Shown: piece after piece, positions 23,564 to 32,059 of the stretch
How positions within the stretch are numbered: position 1 is the stretch's first letter
How the letters are laid out: each line of letters opens with the position of its first letter
DNA from: Mycolicibacterium palauense
Lineage (GTDB): Bacteria > Actinomycetota > Actinomycetes > Mycobacteriales > Mycobacteriaceae
DNA length: 32,776 nt
Direction: 5' to 3'
Assembly (NCBI RefSeq): GCF_002592005.1
Contig: NZ_NVQF01000069.1
Coordinates: forward strand, 1 to 32,776
Notes under the pieces: generated by a model
What the model was told of the DNA's origin: nothing
Seen by the model: only the letters and a program-made list of their open reading frames with translations
Databases searched by the model: none
Translations under genes and position numbers: made by a program

Positions 23564-24709
23564 ATGACCAACGATGTCGCGATCATCGGCGTCGGACTGC
23601 ACCCGTTCGGCCGTTTCGACAAGCCCGCCGTCCAGATGGGCGCGGAGGCCATCCGGCTCGCCCTGGCCGACGCCGGGGTGGAGTGGAAGGACGTCCAGTT
23701 CGGCTTCGGTGGCAGCTACGAGGTCTCCAACCCCGACTCGGTGACCCGCCTCGTCGGTCTCACCGGCATCACCTTCACCAACGTGTTCAACGCCTGTGCC
23801 ACCTCGGCGAGTGCCATTCAGCAGACCGCCGACACCATCCGGCTCGGCAAGTACGACATCGGCGTCGCGGTGGGTCTGGACAAGCACCCGCGCGGTGCCT
23901 TCACCGACGACCCGGCCAAGCTGGCGCTGCCGCAGTGGTACGCCCAGAACGGGCAGTTCGTCACCACCAAGTTCTTCGGCATGAAGGCCAACAAGTACCT
24001 CCACGACCACAACATCAGCCAGGCCACCCTGGCCCGTGTCGCCAACAAGAACTTCCGCAACGGCGCCCTGAACCCGAACGCTTTCCGGCGCAAGGCGATC
24101 TCCGTCGACGAGATTCTCAATTCGACGGTGCTCAACTACCCGTTGACGCAGTACATGTTCTGCGCACCGGACGAGGGTGCCGCCGCGGTGATCATGTGCC
24201 GCGCCGACATCGCGCACAAGTACACCGACAAGCCGATCTACGTGCGCGCCAGCGAGATCCGCACCCGAACCTTCGGTGCCTACGAGGTGCATGCCACCTC
24301 GGCGCCGCTGGACGAGGACCCCTCGCCGACGGTCTACGCCGCCAGGGCCGCCTACGAGGCCGCCGGAATCGGCCCCGAGGACGTCGACGTCGCGCAGTTG
24401 CAGGACACCGACGCCGGCGCCGAGGTCATCCACATGGCAGAGACCGGCCTGTGCGCCGACGGTGAGCAGGAGAAGCTGCTGGCCGACGGCGCCACCGAGA
24501 TCCACGGGTCCATCCCGGTCAACACCGACGGCGGCCTGATCGCCAACGGGGAACCGATCGGTGCCTCGGGCCTGCGGCAGATGCACGAACTGGTCCGTCA
24601 GTTGCGCGGCGAGGCCGGCGAGCGCCAGGTGCCCGGGCAGCCCCGGGTCGGGCTGGCGCAGGTCTACGGCGCGCCCGGCACCGCCTCGGCGACCATCCTG
24701 TCGGTCTAG
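23564..24709 (+). CDS. Ltp-type thiolase-like protein (acetyl-CoA acetyltransferase family)
   Basis: This 381-residue thiolase fold has the nucleophile Cys78 in VFNACATSASAI. The C-terminal motif HGSIPVNTDGGLIANGEPIGASGL has GEP where classical degradative thiolases have GHP. This is typical of the lipid-transfer-protein-type subgroup (Ltp/SCP2-thiolase-like), some of which act as retro-aldolases rather than thiolases. The ATG follows GAGG closely. The pairing with a DUF35 protein resembles the Ltp2-ChsH2 aldolase of cholesterol side-chain removal, but the presence of Cys78 leaves thiolysis possible. The substrate is unknown. It is followed by a long hairpin and then a transporter gene. Confidence 0.9.
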   Translation: MTNDVAIIGVGLHPFGRFDKPAVQMGAEAIRLALADAGVEWKDVQFGFGGSYEVSNPDSVTRLVGLTGITFTNVFNACATSASAIQQTADTIRLGKYDIGVAVGLDKHPRGAFTDDPAKLALPQWYAQNGQFVTTKFFGMKANKYLHDHNISQATLARVANKNFRNGALNPNAFRRKAISVDEILNSTVLNYPLTQYMFCAPDEGAAAVIMCRADIAHKYTDKPIYVRASEIRTRTFGAYEVHATSAPLDEDPSPTVYAARAAYEAAGIGPEDVDVAQLQDTDAGAEVIHMAETGLCADGEQEKLLADGATEIHGSIPVNTDGGLIANGEPIGASGLRQMHELVRQLRGEAGERQVPGQPRVGLAQVYGAPGTASATILSV

Positions 24710-24734
24710 CCCGCCCCCTCCTCGCACGTCGCCG

Positions 24735-24787
24735 AACGTCCACTTACGGCACGCGGATCCGCCGATCGCGTGCAGTAAGTGGACGTT
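24735..24787. repeat. Long palindrome, 21-bp arms, between thiolase and transporter genes
   Basis: Arms 24735-24755 and 24767-24787 pair over 21 bases with one mismatch around an 11-base loop. The outer half contains AACGTCCACTTAC and its complement. Pairing continues imperfectly further out (GCACG with CGTGC). There is no T-tract. It may act as a terminator after the thiolase, but it also resembles dispersed intergenic palindromes I recall from mycobacterial genomes. Confidence 0.8.
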
Positions 24788-24859
24788 GGCGTGCCTGGAC
24801 CTCCGGTGATGAGGCAGGATGCCATGATCAATCGTCCGGACTGACAGGCACGAGGGCAC

Positions 24860-26263
24860 ATGAGCATCGCCGACGCCAACCTGGTTGACGGGGTTCCCCG
24901 CAGCCGCATCGTGGTGGCCTCGATGGTGGGTACCACCATCGAGTTCTTCGACTTCTACATCTACGCGACGGCGGCGGTCTCGGTGTTCCCGCACCTGTTC
25001 TTCCCCAAGGGCAACTCCACCGCCGCCCTGCTCGCCTCGCTGGCCACCTTCGGGCTGGCGTTCGTCGCCCGCCCACTGGGGTCCGTGCTGTTCGGGCACT
25101 TCGGTGACCGGGTGGGCCGCAAGGCGACGCTGGTGGGCTCGCTGCTCACGATGGGGATCGCGACGTTCGCCATCGGGCTGCTGCCCACCTACGCCCAGAT
25201 CGGCGTGCTGGCGCCCACGCTGCTGGCGGTGATGCGCTTCGCCCAGGGCCTGGCGCTGGGCGGGGAGTGGAGCGGTGCGGCGCTGCTGGCCACCGAAACC
25301 GCCAAACCCGGCAAGCGGGCGTGGGCGGCGATGTGGCCGCAGCTGGGCGCCCCGCTGGGATTCCTCCTGGCGAACGGGCTGTTTCTCACCCTGATCCTGA
25401 CGCTGGGTTTCAGCAACATCGACCCCGACCCCAACGGACCGTTTCTGACCTGGGCCTGGCGGGTGCCCTTCCTGCTCAGCGCGATCATGGTCGCCATCGG
25501 CCTCTACGTGCGGCTGCGGCTCGTGGAAACCCCGGTGTTCGCCCGCGCCATCGAGCGCGGGGAGCGGGTCAGGGCGCCGTTGGCGCAGGTGTTCCGCAGC
25601 AGCTGGCGTCAGCTGATCATCGGCACGTTCGTCATGCTCGCCACCTACACGCTGTTCTACATCGTGACGACGTGGGCGTTGAGCTACGGCACCAGTAAAC
25701 GACCGCCCGACGGCAGGGGCCTGGGATTCGGCTACGTCGATTTCCTTCAGCTGCAGCTGATCGCCGTGCTGTTCTTCGCGGCCACGCTGCCGCTGGCGGG
25801 CATCCTGGCCGACCGCTTCGGACGCCGGCGCACCCTGCTGGTGGTCACCGCCGCGATCGTGGTCTACGGCGCATGCTTCGGGCTGCTGCTGGGCTTCGGC
25901 GACGCCACCAAGGGCACCACACTGCTGTTCCTGGTGATCGGGATGACGTTGATGGGGCTCACGTTCGGCCCGATGAGCGCCGTGCTGCCCGAGTTGTTCC
26001 CCACCAACGTCCGCTACACGGGTTCGGGAATCTCCTACAACGTCTCCAGCATCCTCGGTGCCGCGGTGGCCCCGTTCATCGCCACCTGGCTGGCCACCAG
26101 CTACGGCGTCGCCTGGGTGGGGGTGTACCTGATGTCGGCCGCGGCGCTGACCTTCCTCGCCCTGCTCGCGATGCGCGAGACCAAGAACACCTCGCTGGAC
26201 ACGTCGCTGGACACCTCAGGTGAAGTCGCCGATCACCTCGGCGACCCCATCCACCCCGGCTAG
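24860..26263 (+). CDS. MFS transporter of the metabolite:H+ symporter (MHS) type
   Basis: This 467-residue protein has about twelve hydrophobic segments. The N-terminal signature GTTIEFFDFYIYATAA is characteristic of the MHS branch (proline/betaine, shikimate, citrate, alpha-ketoglutarate uptake). The loop 2-3 motif is FGHFGDRVGRKATL, its second-half copy is ILADRFGRRRTL, and GPMSAVLPELFPTNVRYTGSGISYN is also typical. It should import a small carboxylate or related solute with protons. The ATG follows GAGGG by five bases. The neighbouring ligase and beta-oxidation-like genes suggest an organic acid, but this is inference. It is convergent with ercc3. Confidence 0.9.
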   Translation: MSIADANLVDGVPRSRIVVASMVGTTIEFFDFYIYATAAVSVFPHLFFPKGNSTAALLASLATFGLAFVARPLGSVLFGHFGDRVGRKATLVGSLLTMGIATFAIGLLPTYAQIGVLAPTLLAVMRFAQGLALGGEWSGAALLATETAKPGKRAWAAMWPQLGAPLGFLLANGLFLTLILTLGFSNIDPDPNGPFLTWAWRVPFLLSAIMVAIGLYVRLRLVETPVFARAIERGERVRAPLAQVFRSSWRQLIIGTFVMLATYTLFYIVTTWALSYGTSKRPPDGRGLGFGYVDFLQLQLIAVLFFAATLPLAGILADRFGRRRTLLVVTAAIVVYGACFGLLLGFGDATKGTTLLFLVIGMTLMGLTFGPMSAVLPELFPTNVRYTGSGISYNVSSILGAAVAPFIATWLATSYGVAWVGVYLMSAAALTFLALLAMRETKNTSLDTSLDTSGEVADHLGDPIHPG

Positions 26264-26306
26264 CGGCCCCGCCGGCCCGTCACGCCCCACGCCTCGGGCA
26301 TCGATT

Positions 26307-26352
26307 CGGTACTCAGTGCGAAGAATCACCCGGGGAATCGCTCTCAGTACCG
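26307..26352. repeat. Imperfect inverted repeat between convergent genes
   Basis: CGGTACTCAG (26307-26316) pairs with CTCAGTACCG (26343-26352) with one mismatch. Shorter inverted pieces (GCGA/TCGC, GATTC/GAATC) lie within. It sits between the transporter and ercc3, whose 3' ends face each other. It may be a bidirectional terminator or a protein site. The remainder of the gap holds nothing else visible. Confidence 0.4.
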
Positions 26353-26403
26353 GATCAATGGCTGCGGGTGAGGACGCGGCCCGGACGCCGGCGGGGCGGC
26401 GGC

Positions 26404-28062
26404 TCAGATGGCCGGGCCCAGCAGGTCGTCGGCGTCCTTGATGATGTAGCCGTAGCCCTGTTCGGCCAGGAACCGCTGGCGGTGCGCGGCGTACTCGGCA
26501 TCGAGGCTGTCGCGGGCCACCACCGAGTAGAACACCGCGCCGCCGCCGTCGGCCTTGGGGCGCAGCAGCCGGCCCAGGCGCTGGGCCTCCTCCTGGCGGG
26601 ACCCGAAGGTGCCCGAAACCTGAACGGCCACCGCCGCTTCGGGGAGGTCGATGGAGAAATTGGCGACCTTCGAGACCACCAGGGTCCGAATCTCGCCGCG
26701 ACGGAACTGGTCGAACAGCGCCTCACGCTCGGCGGTCTTGGTCGAGCCCTGGATCACCGGGGCGTCCAGCTCGGCGCCGAGCTCGTCGAGCTGGTCGAGG
26801 TAGGCGCCGATCACCAGGGTCGGTTCGTCGGGATGGCGCTCCAGGATGGACTTGACCACCGCGATCTTCGAATGCGCCGTCGAGCACAGCTTGTAGCGCT
26901 CGTCCGGCTCGGCGGTGGCGTAGATCATCCGCTCGTTCTCGGTCATGGTCACCCGCACCTCGATGCACTCCGCGGGAGCGATCCAGCCCTGGGCCTCGAT
27001 GTCCTTCCACGGCGCGTCGTAGCGTTTGGGCCCGATGAGGCTGAACACGTCGCCTTCGCGGCCGTCCTCACGGATCAACGTCGCCGTCAGGCCCAGCCGG
27101 CGCCGCGACTGCAGATCGGCCGTCATCCGGAACACCGGTGCGGGCAGCAGGTGCACCTCGTCGTAGATGATCAGGCCCCAGTCGCGGCTGTCGAAGAGCT
27201 CCAGGTGCTTGTACTCACCCTTGGTGCGGCGGGTGATCACCTGATACGTCGCGATCGTGACGGGGCGGATCTCCTTGCGCTCGCCGGAGTACTCGCCGAT
27301 CTCCTCCTCGGTCAGCGAGGTGCGCGCGATGAGCTCACGCTTCCACTGCCGGCCGGCCACGGTGTTGGTGACCAGGATCAGCGTCGTGGCGCCCGCCTTG
27401 GCCATGGCGGCCGCACCGACGAGCGTCTTGCCCGCACCGCAGGGCAGCACCACCACCCCCGAGCCGCCCGACCAGAACGAGTCCGCGGCCATCTCCTGAT
27501 AGTCGCGCAGGCCCCAGCCGTTCTGCTCCAGGCTGATCGGATGGGCCTCACCGTCGACGTAGCCGGCCAGGTCCTCGGCCGGCCACCCGATCTTGAGCAG
27601 CATCTGCTTGACCCGGCCGCGTTCGCTGGGATGCACCACGACGGTGTCGTCGTCCAGGCGGGCTCCCAGCATCGGGGTGATCTTCTTGTTGCGCAGCACC
27701 TCCTCGAGGACGGCGCGGTCCAGGCTGACCAGCGTCAGGCCGTGGGCCGGGTTCTTCACCAGCTGCAGCCGCCCGTAGCGGGCCATGGTGTCGACGATGT
27801 CGACCAGCAGCGGCTGCGGGACGGGGTAGCGGGAGAAGCTGACCAGCGCGTCGACGACCTGCTCGGCGTCGTGCCCGGCCGCGCGGGCGTTCCACAACGC
27901 CAGCGGGGTGATGCGGTAGGTGTGGACATGTTCGGGGGCGCGTTCCAGTTCGGCGAACGGCGCGATGGCAGCGCGCGCCGCGCCGGCCTGCTCGTGGTCG
28001 ACCTCGAGCAGCACGGTCTTGTCGGACTGGACGATCAGGGGTCCGTCGGTCATCTCATCCAT
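26404..28062 (-). CDS. ercc3: XPB/Ercc3-type DNA repair helicase (Rv0861c)
   Basis: This 552-residue superfamily 2 helicase of the XPB family unwinds DNA 3' to 5' with ATP. Walker A is PCGAGKT (207-213), the DEAD-like box is DEVH (301-304), and the XPB-specific RED motif is Arg331-Glu332-Asp333 (LIREDGREGD). The second RecA domain ends with the arginine-finger region QEEAQRLGRLLRPK. Residues 1-160 form the XPB damage-recognition-like N-terminal part. An ATG at 28053 is an alternative start. It follows the helicase-associated gene by 16 bases on the same strand, so the two are probably co-transcribed and may work together. The role in mycobacterial repair is not fully defined. Confidence 0.96.
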   Translation of the reverse strand: MDEMTDGPLIVQSDKTVLLEVDHEQAGAARAAIAPFAELERAPEHVHTYRITPLALWNARAAGHDAEQVVDALVSFSRYPVPQPLLVDIVDTMARYGRLQLVKNPAHGLTLVSLDRAVLEEVLRNKKITPMLGARLDDDTVVVHPSERGRVKQMLLKIGWPAEDLAGYVDGEAHPISLEQNGWGLRDYQEMAADSFWSGGSGVVVLPCGAGKTLVGAAAMAKAGATTLILVTNTVAGRQWKRELIARTSLTEEEIGEYSGERKEIRPVTIATYQVITRRTKGEYKHLELFDSRDWGLIIYDEVHLLPAPVFRMTADLQSRRRLGLTATLIREDGREGDVFSLIGPKRYDAPWKDIEAQGWIAPAECIEVRVTMTENERMIYATAEPDERYKLCSTAHSKIAVVKSILERHPDEPTLVIGAYLDQLDELGAELDAPVIQGSTKTAEREALFDQFRRGEIRTLVVSKVANFSIDLPEAAVAVQVSGTFGSRQEEAQRLGRLLRPKADGGGAVFYSVVARDSLDAEYAAHRQRFLAEQGYGYIIKDADDLLGPAI

Positions 28063-28078
28063 TATTCCGACTCCGCCG

Positions 28079-30319
28079 TCAGTCGGCCGCCACCACCGAC
28101 GTCACCCTGTGCACAGCGAAGTCACGGACCCGGCCCGATGCGGAGTCGAAGGCCATCAACTGGGCGCCGCGCACGCTGATCGGGGAGACCACCCGCTGGG
28201 TCGACACCCCGTTGACGTCGGTGTAGCCGATGACCACCGACGCCTGGTCCAACGCGGCACGGTGCAGCAACGCGGCCGCACGCGCGGGCTCGATGCGCTC
28301 GTTGCCGAACGGGCCCGTGACCACCTTGCGCAGCACCGACACCACGCCGGCGAGGGTCTCGCGGTTGGGCGTCGACGGCAGCGGTCGGTGGAAGCGCCGG
28401 TGCTGGGGGGCGGGGACCCGCGCACCCCGGGCGCGCAGGTCGACGATGGCCCCCGACGAGTCTTCGGCGGCCGGGGCCAGGCCCGCGGACTGCAGCGCGG
28501 CCAGCACATCGGAGATCGGTGCCTGAGACACCGCGACGGTGGGCGCCAGCAACCGCAGCTCCAACTGCTGGGCCGCCGGGGCCCCCAACGCCTGAGCTAG
28601 CAGCGCCGGATCCTCGCACCGCACGAACGACGCGGCCATCCCGACCCGCAGCTGTCCGTGCCGGCGGGCGACATCGTCGATGAGGTAGGTCAGGCCCTGC
28701 GGCACCGGGGTGCGTGAATGCCGCTCGAAGAAGGCGTGCAGCGCCCCGGCGCTGCGGCCGGTGTCCAGCGCACGGCGGATGGATTGCTCGCTGACGCGGT
28801 AGACCATCGCCGCCCCGGCGGACTCGACCACCGCCACGGCGGCCAGCTCCTCGGCGAGTTCGCGCTGCAGCGGGCCCGGCACCACGATCGTCAGGTCCGC
28901 CTGCACCAGGAAATGGTCGATCGGGGCGGGCAGCGCCTTGTCCATCGCCGCGACGGCGCCGTCGTTGTCACCGGCGCGCAGCCGCCGCGCGGGGCCCGTC
29001 AGGGCACCACGCCCGACCAGCCCGACGGCGTGCGCCTCCTCCAGCAGGTGGCCGACCGGTTCGGGCTGCAGCCGCGCCGACCAGCGCGGGCGGCGCCAGA
29101 TCATGGCACGGGAGAGCGCCGCGGCGTCCATCGGCGAGCCCGGCGGGACCTCGGCGAGGGTGTCGAGCAGCAGGCGGCGGTCCAGCGGGGCGGCGGTCGA
29201 GTACAGCGAATCCGACAGTGCCGCGTAGGGCTTGCCGTCGGGGCCGCGCTGGCCGATCAGCCCGGGCCGGGCGGGCAGATCCAGCCAGGTGCCGGCCAGC
29301 AGCTGCCAGCGCTCGGCCGCCGAGGTCTCGGCGAACCGGTCCGCGGCCACCGTGGGAGCCCAGTAGGGACCCCCGCCGTTGTCGGGTTCGGGATCGGGCA
29401 TCCCGCTGGCGATCAGGCCCGCCGCCGAGCAGATCTCCAGGATGAGGCCCAGGCGCTGGTCGGCGATGCCGGTGACCTTGGTGAGTTTGCGCATGTCGCG
29501 TACCCCGAGCCCGCCGCTGCGCAGCTCCGGCACGGGCGCGGCGCCCAGCGCCTCGAAGACGATGTCGAACTCGCGCAACAGGTCGATCAGCGCGCCCGCG
29601 GCCACCGCGTCGGGGTCGGCGGGGGTTCCGCTCGCCGCCGTCGGTTCCGGGGCCATGAACAGCGTCGGGCCCGGCTCCTCCCCGCGCAGCAGCTGACCGA
29701 CCTGGCGGGGCAGGATGACCGTTTCGTCGTCGAGGCGGCGCAGCAGACCGGCGGCGATGAGCCGGGGGACGGGCCTGTCCGGCGCGGCGGCCGGGTCGGC
29801 GTCTCGGGTGCGTCCCACCGGGGACCCCTCCACCAGCCGGTTGAGCAGGTCGCGTTGGGGCTCGTCGAGCGCGTCGAGGTGGGCGCGCAACTCCTCGGCG
29901 GTCCACGCGGTGTCCTCCAGCACGACCTGGCCCGGGTACCAGGGCAGCCCGGAGGCGGCCTCGGTGGCCACCCGCACCAGTGGGTCGCCCCACGCCAGGG
30001 CCCGCTCGCGCAGGTCGTCGACGGCCTCGGCGATCGCGGAGCGAGGCGCGCGGTCGTCGATCAGGTCGGCCACCTCGTCGAGGCTGACGGGTTCGTTGTC
30101 GGCGCGCAGCACCAGCAGCGCGTCGAGTACGGCCAGTCGCAGCAGGTCGAGCTCGTCGGTGGCGGCCCGCACCGATTGCCGGGCCTGGGCGCGGGCGGCC
30201 AGCGCGGAGATGCTGCCCGGCGGAGGCTGGGCCAGATCCGGTCGCAACTCCAGCAGGCGGATCAGCCGTTCGTCGGGCAGATCGGCCAGCCAGGCCCCCA
30301 ACGGGAGGTGATTGGTCAT
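28079..30319 (-). CDS. Helicase-associated winged-helix protein (Rv0862c-like)
   Basis: This 746-residue protein begins MTNHLPLGAWLADLPDERLI, the conserved start of the family found next to XPB in actinobacteria. A long helical N-terminal half contains repeated winged-helix-like segments. The end (RVVSPISVRGAQLMAFDSASGRVRDFAVHRVTSV) looks like the small beta domain seen in WYL-type or XPB-associated proteins. No ATPase or nuclease motif is seen. An upstream frame to 30364 exists, but the ATG at 30319 fits the family start. A TACGCT box eight bases upstream suggests a nearly leaderless message. It leads the two-gene operon with ercc3 and is divergent from the Rv0863-like gene. Confidence 0.9.
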   Translation of the reverse strand: MTNHLPLGAWLADLPDERLIRLLELRPDLAQPPPGSISALAARAQARQSVRAATDELDLLRLAVLDALLVLRADNEPVSLDEVADLIDDRAPRSAIAEAVDDLRERALAWGDPLVRVATEAASGLPWYPGQVVLEDTAWTAEELRAHLDALDEPQRDLLNRLVEGSPVGRTRDADPAAAPDRPVPRLIAAGLLRRLDDETVILPRQVGQLLRGEEPGPTLFMAPEPTAASGTPADPDAVAAGALIDLLREFDIVFEALGAAPVPELRSGGLGVRDMRKLTKVTGIADQRLGLILEICSAAGLIASGMPDPEPDNGGGPYWAPTVAADRFAETSAAERWQLLAGTWLDLPARPGLIGQRGPDGKPYAALSDSLYSTAAPLDRRLLLDTLAEVPPGSPMDAAALSRAMIWRRPRWSARLQPEPVGHLLEEAHAVGLVGRGALTGPARRLRAGDNDGAVAAMDKALPAPIDHFLVQADLTIVVPGPLQRELAEELAAVAVVESAGAAMVYRVSEQSIRRALDTGRSAGALHAFFERHSRTPVPQGLTYLIDDVARRHGQLRVGMAASFVRCEDPALLAQALGAPAAQQLELRLLAPTVAVSQAPISDVLAALQSAGLAPAAEDSSGAIVDLRARGARVPAPQHRRFHRPLPSTPNRETLAGVVSVLRKVVTGPFGNERIEPARAAALLHRAALDQASVVIGYTDVNGVSTQRVVSPISVRGAQLMAFDSASGRVRDFAVHRVTSVVAAD

Positions 30320-30375
30320 CGCTGACCAGCGTAAAGCAGCCTCAAACGCGCGCCGGTGGGTCATAACCTGTCAGA

Positions 30376-30579
30376 ATGTCTTCCGTGTCTGACAACGCAG
30401 TGACCAAGAAGTCCCGCTATGTGGATAACGGCTGGCCGACGACCGACCCGGATGACCACGCGGTGAGCGAACTCGTAGCCGACCGCGCCGGTTCGCTGTC
30501 GCCGTTCGGCGACGTCACCTTCCCGCTGCCCTCCGACGACCTGCCCTACGTACACCCCGTCACCGTCGTCAACAGGTAG
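30376..30579 (+). CDS. Small conserved protein, Rv0863-like
   Basis: This 67-residue soluble protein has a conserved C-terminal half, LSPFGDVTFPLPSDDLPYVH (then PVTVVNR), preceded by a charged stretch with KKSRYVDNGWPTTDPDDHAV. There is no known domain. It occupies the Rv0863 position, immediately before moaC (two-base gap), so it is part of the molybdopterin operon by layout. TAACCT six bases before the upstream-most sensible ATG suggests a leaderless transcript for the whole operon. Any role in cofactor synthesis is unproven. Confidence 0.8.
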   Translation: MSSVSDNAVTKKSRYVDNGWPTTDPDDHAVSELVADRAGSLSPFGDVTFPLPSDDLPYVHPVTVVNR

Positions 30580-30581
30580 CG

Positions 30582-31067
30582 GTGGCACGGGCCCCCGGCT
30601 CCCAGCCGCTGTCCCACCTCGACGAACGGGGTGCGGCCCACATGGTGGATGTCGGCGACAAGGACATCACCAAGCGGGTCGCGGTGGCGTCCGGCACCGT
30701 CCACACCACCACCGAGGTCATCGGACTGATCTCCGCGGGTGGGCTGCCCAAGGGAGATGCGCTCGCCACGGCGCGGGTGGCCGGCATTCTTGCGGCCAAA
30801 CGCACCAGTGACCTCATCCCGCTGTGCCATCACCTCGCGCTGTCCGGCGTGGACATCGACTTCGAGGTCGCCGGCGCCGAGGTCGTGATCACCGCCGCGG
30901 TCCGCACGACCGACCGGACCGGGGTGGAGATGGAGGCGCTGACGGCGACGAGCGTCGCCGCCCTGACGCTGTACGACATGATCAAGGCCGTCGATCCGGC
31001 GGCGCGTATTGACGACATCAAATTGCTGAGCAAGGCCGGTGGCCGTAGTGGGGAGTGGACACGATGA
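30582..31067 (+). CDS. moaC2: Cyclic pyranopterin monophosphate synthase MoaC
   Basis: This 161-residue enzyme performs the second half of the first step of molybdenum cofactor synthesis, converting the MoaA product to cyclic pyranopterin monophosphate. Family motifs are AHMVDVGDKDITKR (19-32), RTSDLIPLCHHLALSG, GVEMEALTATSVAALTLYDM and the end LLSKAGGRSGEW with the catalytic lysine. The GTG start lies two bases after the preceding gene, and the TGA stop overlaps the mog ATG (ATGA). MoaA is not in the window. The length is typical. Confidence 0.96.
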   Translation: MARAPGSQPLSHLDERGAAHMVDVGDKDITKRVAVASGTVHTTTEVIGLISAGGLPKGDALATARVAGILAAKRTSDLIPLCHHLALSGVDIDFEVAGAEVVITAAVRTTDRTGVEMEALTATSVAALTLYDMIKAVDPAARIDDIKLLSKAGGRSGEWTR

Positions 31068-31543
31068 GTCGGACCGCACGCATCATCATCGCCTCCACGC
31101 GTGCCTCGCAGGGTGTCTACGACGACCGCTCCGGGCCGATGATCGCGGCATGGCTTGTCCAGCAAGGCTTCTGCGAGCCCGACGTGATCGTCGTGCCGGA
31201 CGGTGACCCCGTGGGCCGGGCACTGCGCATGGCGGTGTCCGACGAGATCGATCTGGTGATCACCTCGGGCGGGACGGGCATCTCGCCCACCGATGAGACC
31301 CCCAAGCAGACCGCCGCGATCCTGGAGTATCAGATTCCCGGGCTGGCGGAGGCCATTCGCCGTTCGGGCCTGCCCAAGGTGCCCACCGCGATCCTGTCGC
31401 GGGGGATCTGCGGAGTGGCCAAACGGACTCTGATCGTCAACCTGCCCGGCTCGCCGGGCGGCGTCAGCGACGGTTTGGGTGTGCTGACCGACGTCGTCCA
31501 CCATGCGTTGGATCAGTTGGTGGGTGAGGACCACCACCGGTGA
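31064..31543 (+). CDS. mog: Molybdopterin adenylyltransferase Mog / MoaB family
   Basis: This 159-residue protein adenylates molybdopterin before molybdate insertion. The molybdopterin-binding motif is TSGGTG (67-72) followed by ISPTDETPKQT, with LPGSPGG near residue 130. The ATG overlaps the moaC stop, so translation is coupled. The stop in turn overlaps the GTG of moaE (GTGA), making a chain of three coupled genes. In M. tuberculosis the gene is called mog. Its length matches. Confidence 0.95.
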   Translation: MSRTARIIIASTRASQGVYDDRSGPMIAAWLVQQGFCEPDVIVVPDGDPVGRALRMAVSDEIDLVITSGGTGISPTDETPKQTAAILEYQIPGLAEAIRRSGLPKVPTAILSRGICGVAKRTLIVNLPGSPGGVSDGLGVLTDVVHHALDQLVGEDHHR

Positions 31544-31965
31544 CCCGGGTGCTGCGCGCCGCGCTCACCACCGAACCGATCCTGCTGACCGAGCACGAGG
31601 ACCTGGTGGCCCACGAGGCTGCGGGGGCAGTTGTCGGGTTCGCCGGTGTGGTGCGTGACCATGACGGTGGGCGCGGTGTGGTGCGCCTGGAGTACTCGGC
31701 GCACCCCCTTGCCGAGCAGACGCTGGCCGAGGTCCTCGCCGAGGTCGCCTCCGGGGCGGCCGGAGTGCGGGCGATCGCGGCCAGTCACCGGGTGGGGGTG
31801 CTGCACATCGGGGACGCGGCCCTGGTGGCGGCGGTGGCCGCCGATCACCGGGGAGCCGCGTTCGAGACCTGCGCGCGTCTGGTCGACAGCGTCAAGGAGC
31901 GCCTACCGGTGTGGAAACACCAGTTCTTCGCCGACGGCACCGACGAATGGGTCAACTCCGCCTGA
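31540..31965 (+). CDS. moaE2: Molybdopterin synthase large subunit MoaE
   Basis: This 141-residue catalytic subunit of molybdopterin synthase transfers sulfur from thiocarboxylated MoaD to the pterin. Visible motifs are GAVVGFAGVVRDHDGGRGV (29-47), LEYSAHPLAEQTL, the central SHRVGVLHIGDAALVAAV, and the active-site lysines Lys119 and Lys126 in KERLPVWKHQFFADG. It starts at a GTG overlapping the mog stop. No MoaD gene follows, so the small subunit must be encoded elsewhere. The operon ends at the hairpin from 31995. Confidence 0.95.
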   Translation: MTRVLRAALTTEPILLTEHEDLVAHEAAGAVVGFAGVVRDHDGGRGVVRLEYSAHPLAEQTLAEVLAEVASGAAGVRAIAASHRVGVLHIGDAALVAAVAADHRGAAFETCARLVDSVKERLPVWKHQFFADGTDEWVNSA

Positions 31966-31994
31966 CGGCTCGGCCCACCCCCACACCCAGAACA

Positions 31995-32039
31995 CGACAT
32001 CAGGGTCGCGATCCTTTTCGGATCACGACCCTGATGTCG
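31995..32039. terminator. Bidirectional hairpin terminator between moaE2 and rpfA
   Basis: Arms 31995-32014 and 32020-32039 pair over 20 bases with one mismatch around the loop TTTTC. It lies 29 bases after the moaE2 stop and 20 bases after the rpfA stop on the other strand, so it can end transcription from both sides. Confidence 0.85.
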
Positions 32040-32059
32040 ATGTCGGCGCGGGAAGGTTG

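Noticed and set aside
19078..23652. Two long minus-strand open frames (about 650 and 680 codons)
   Set aside because: They span several well-supported plus-strand genes and intergenic DNA, and have repetitive low-information composition.
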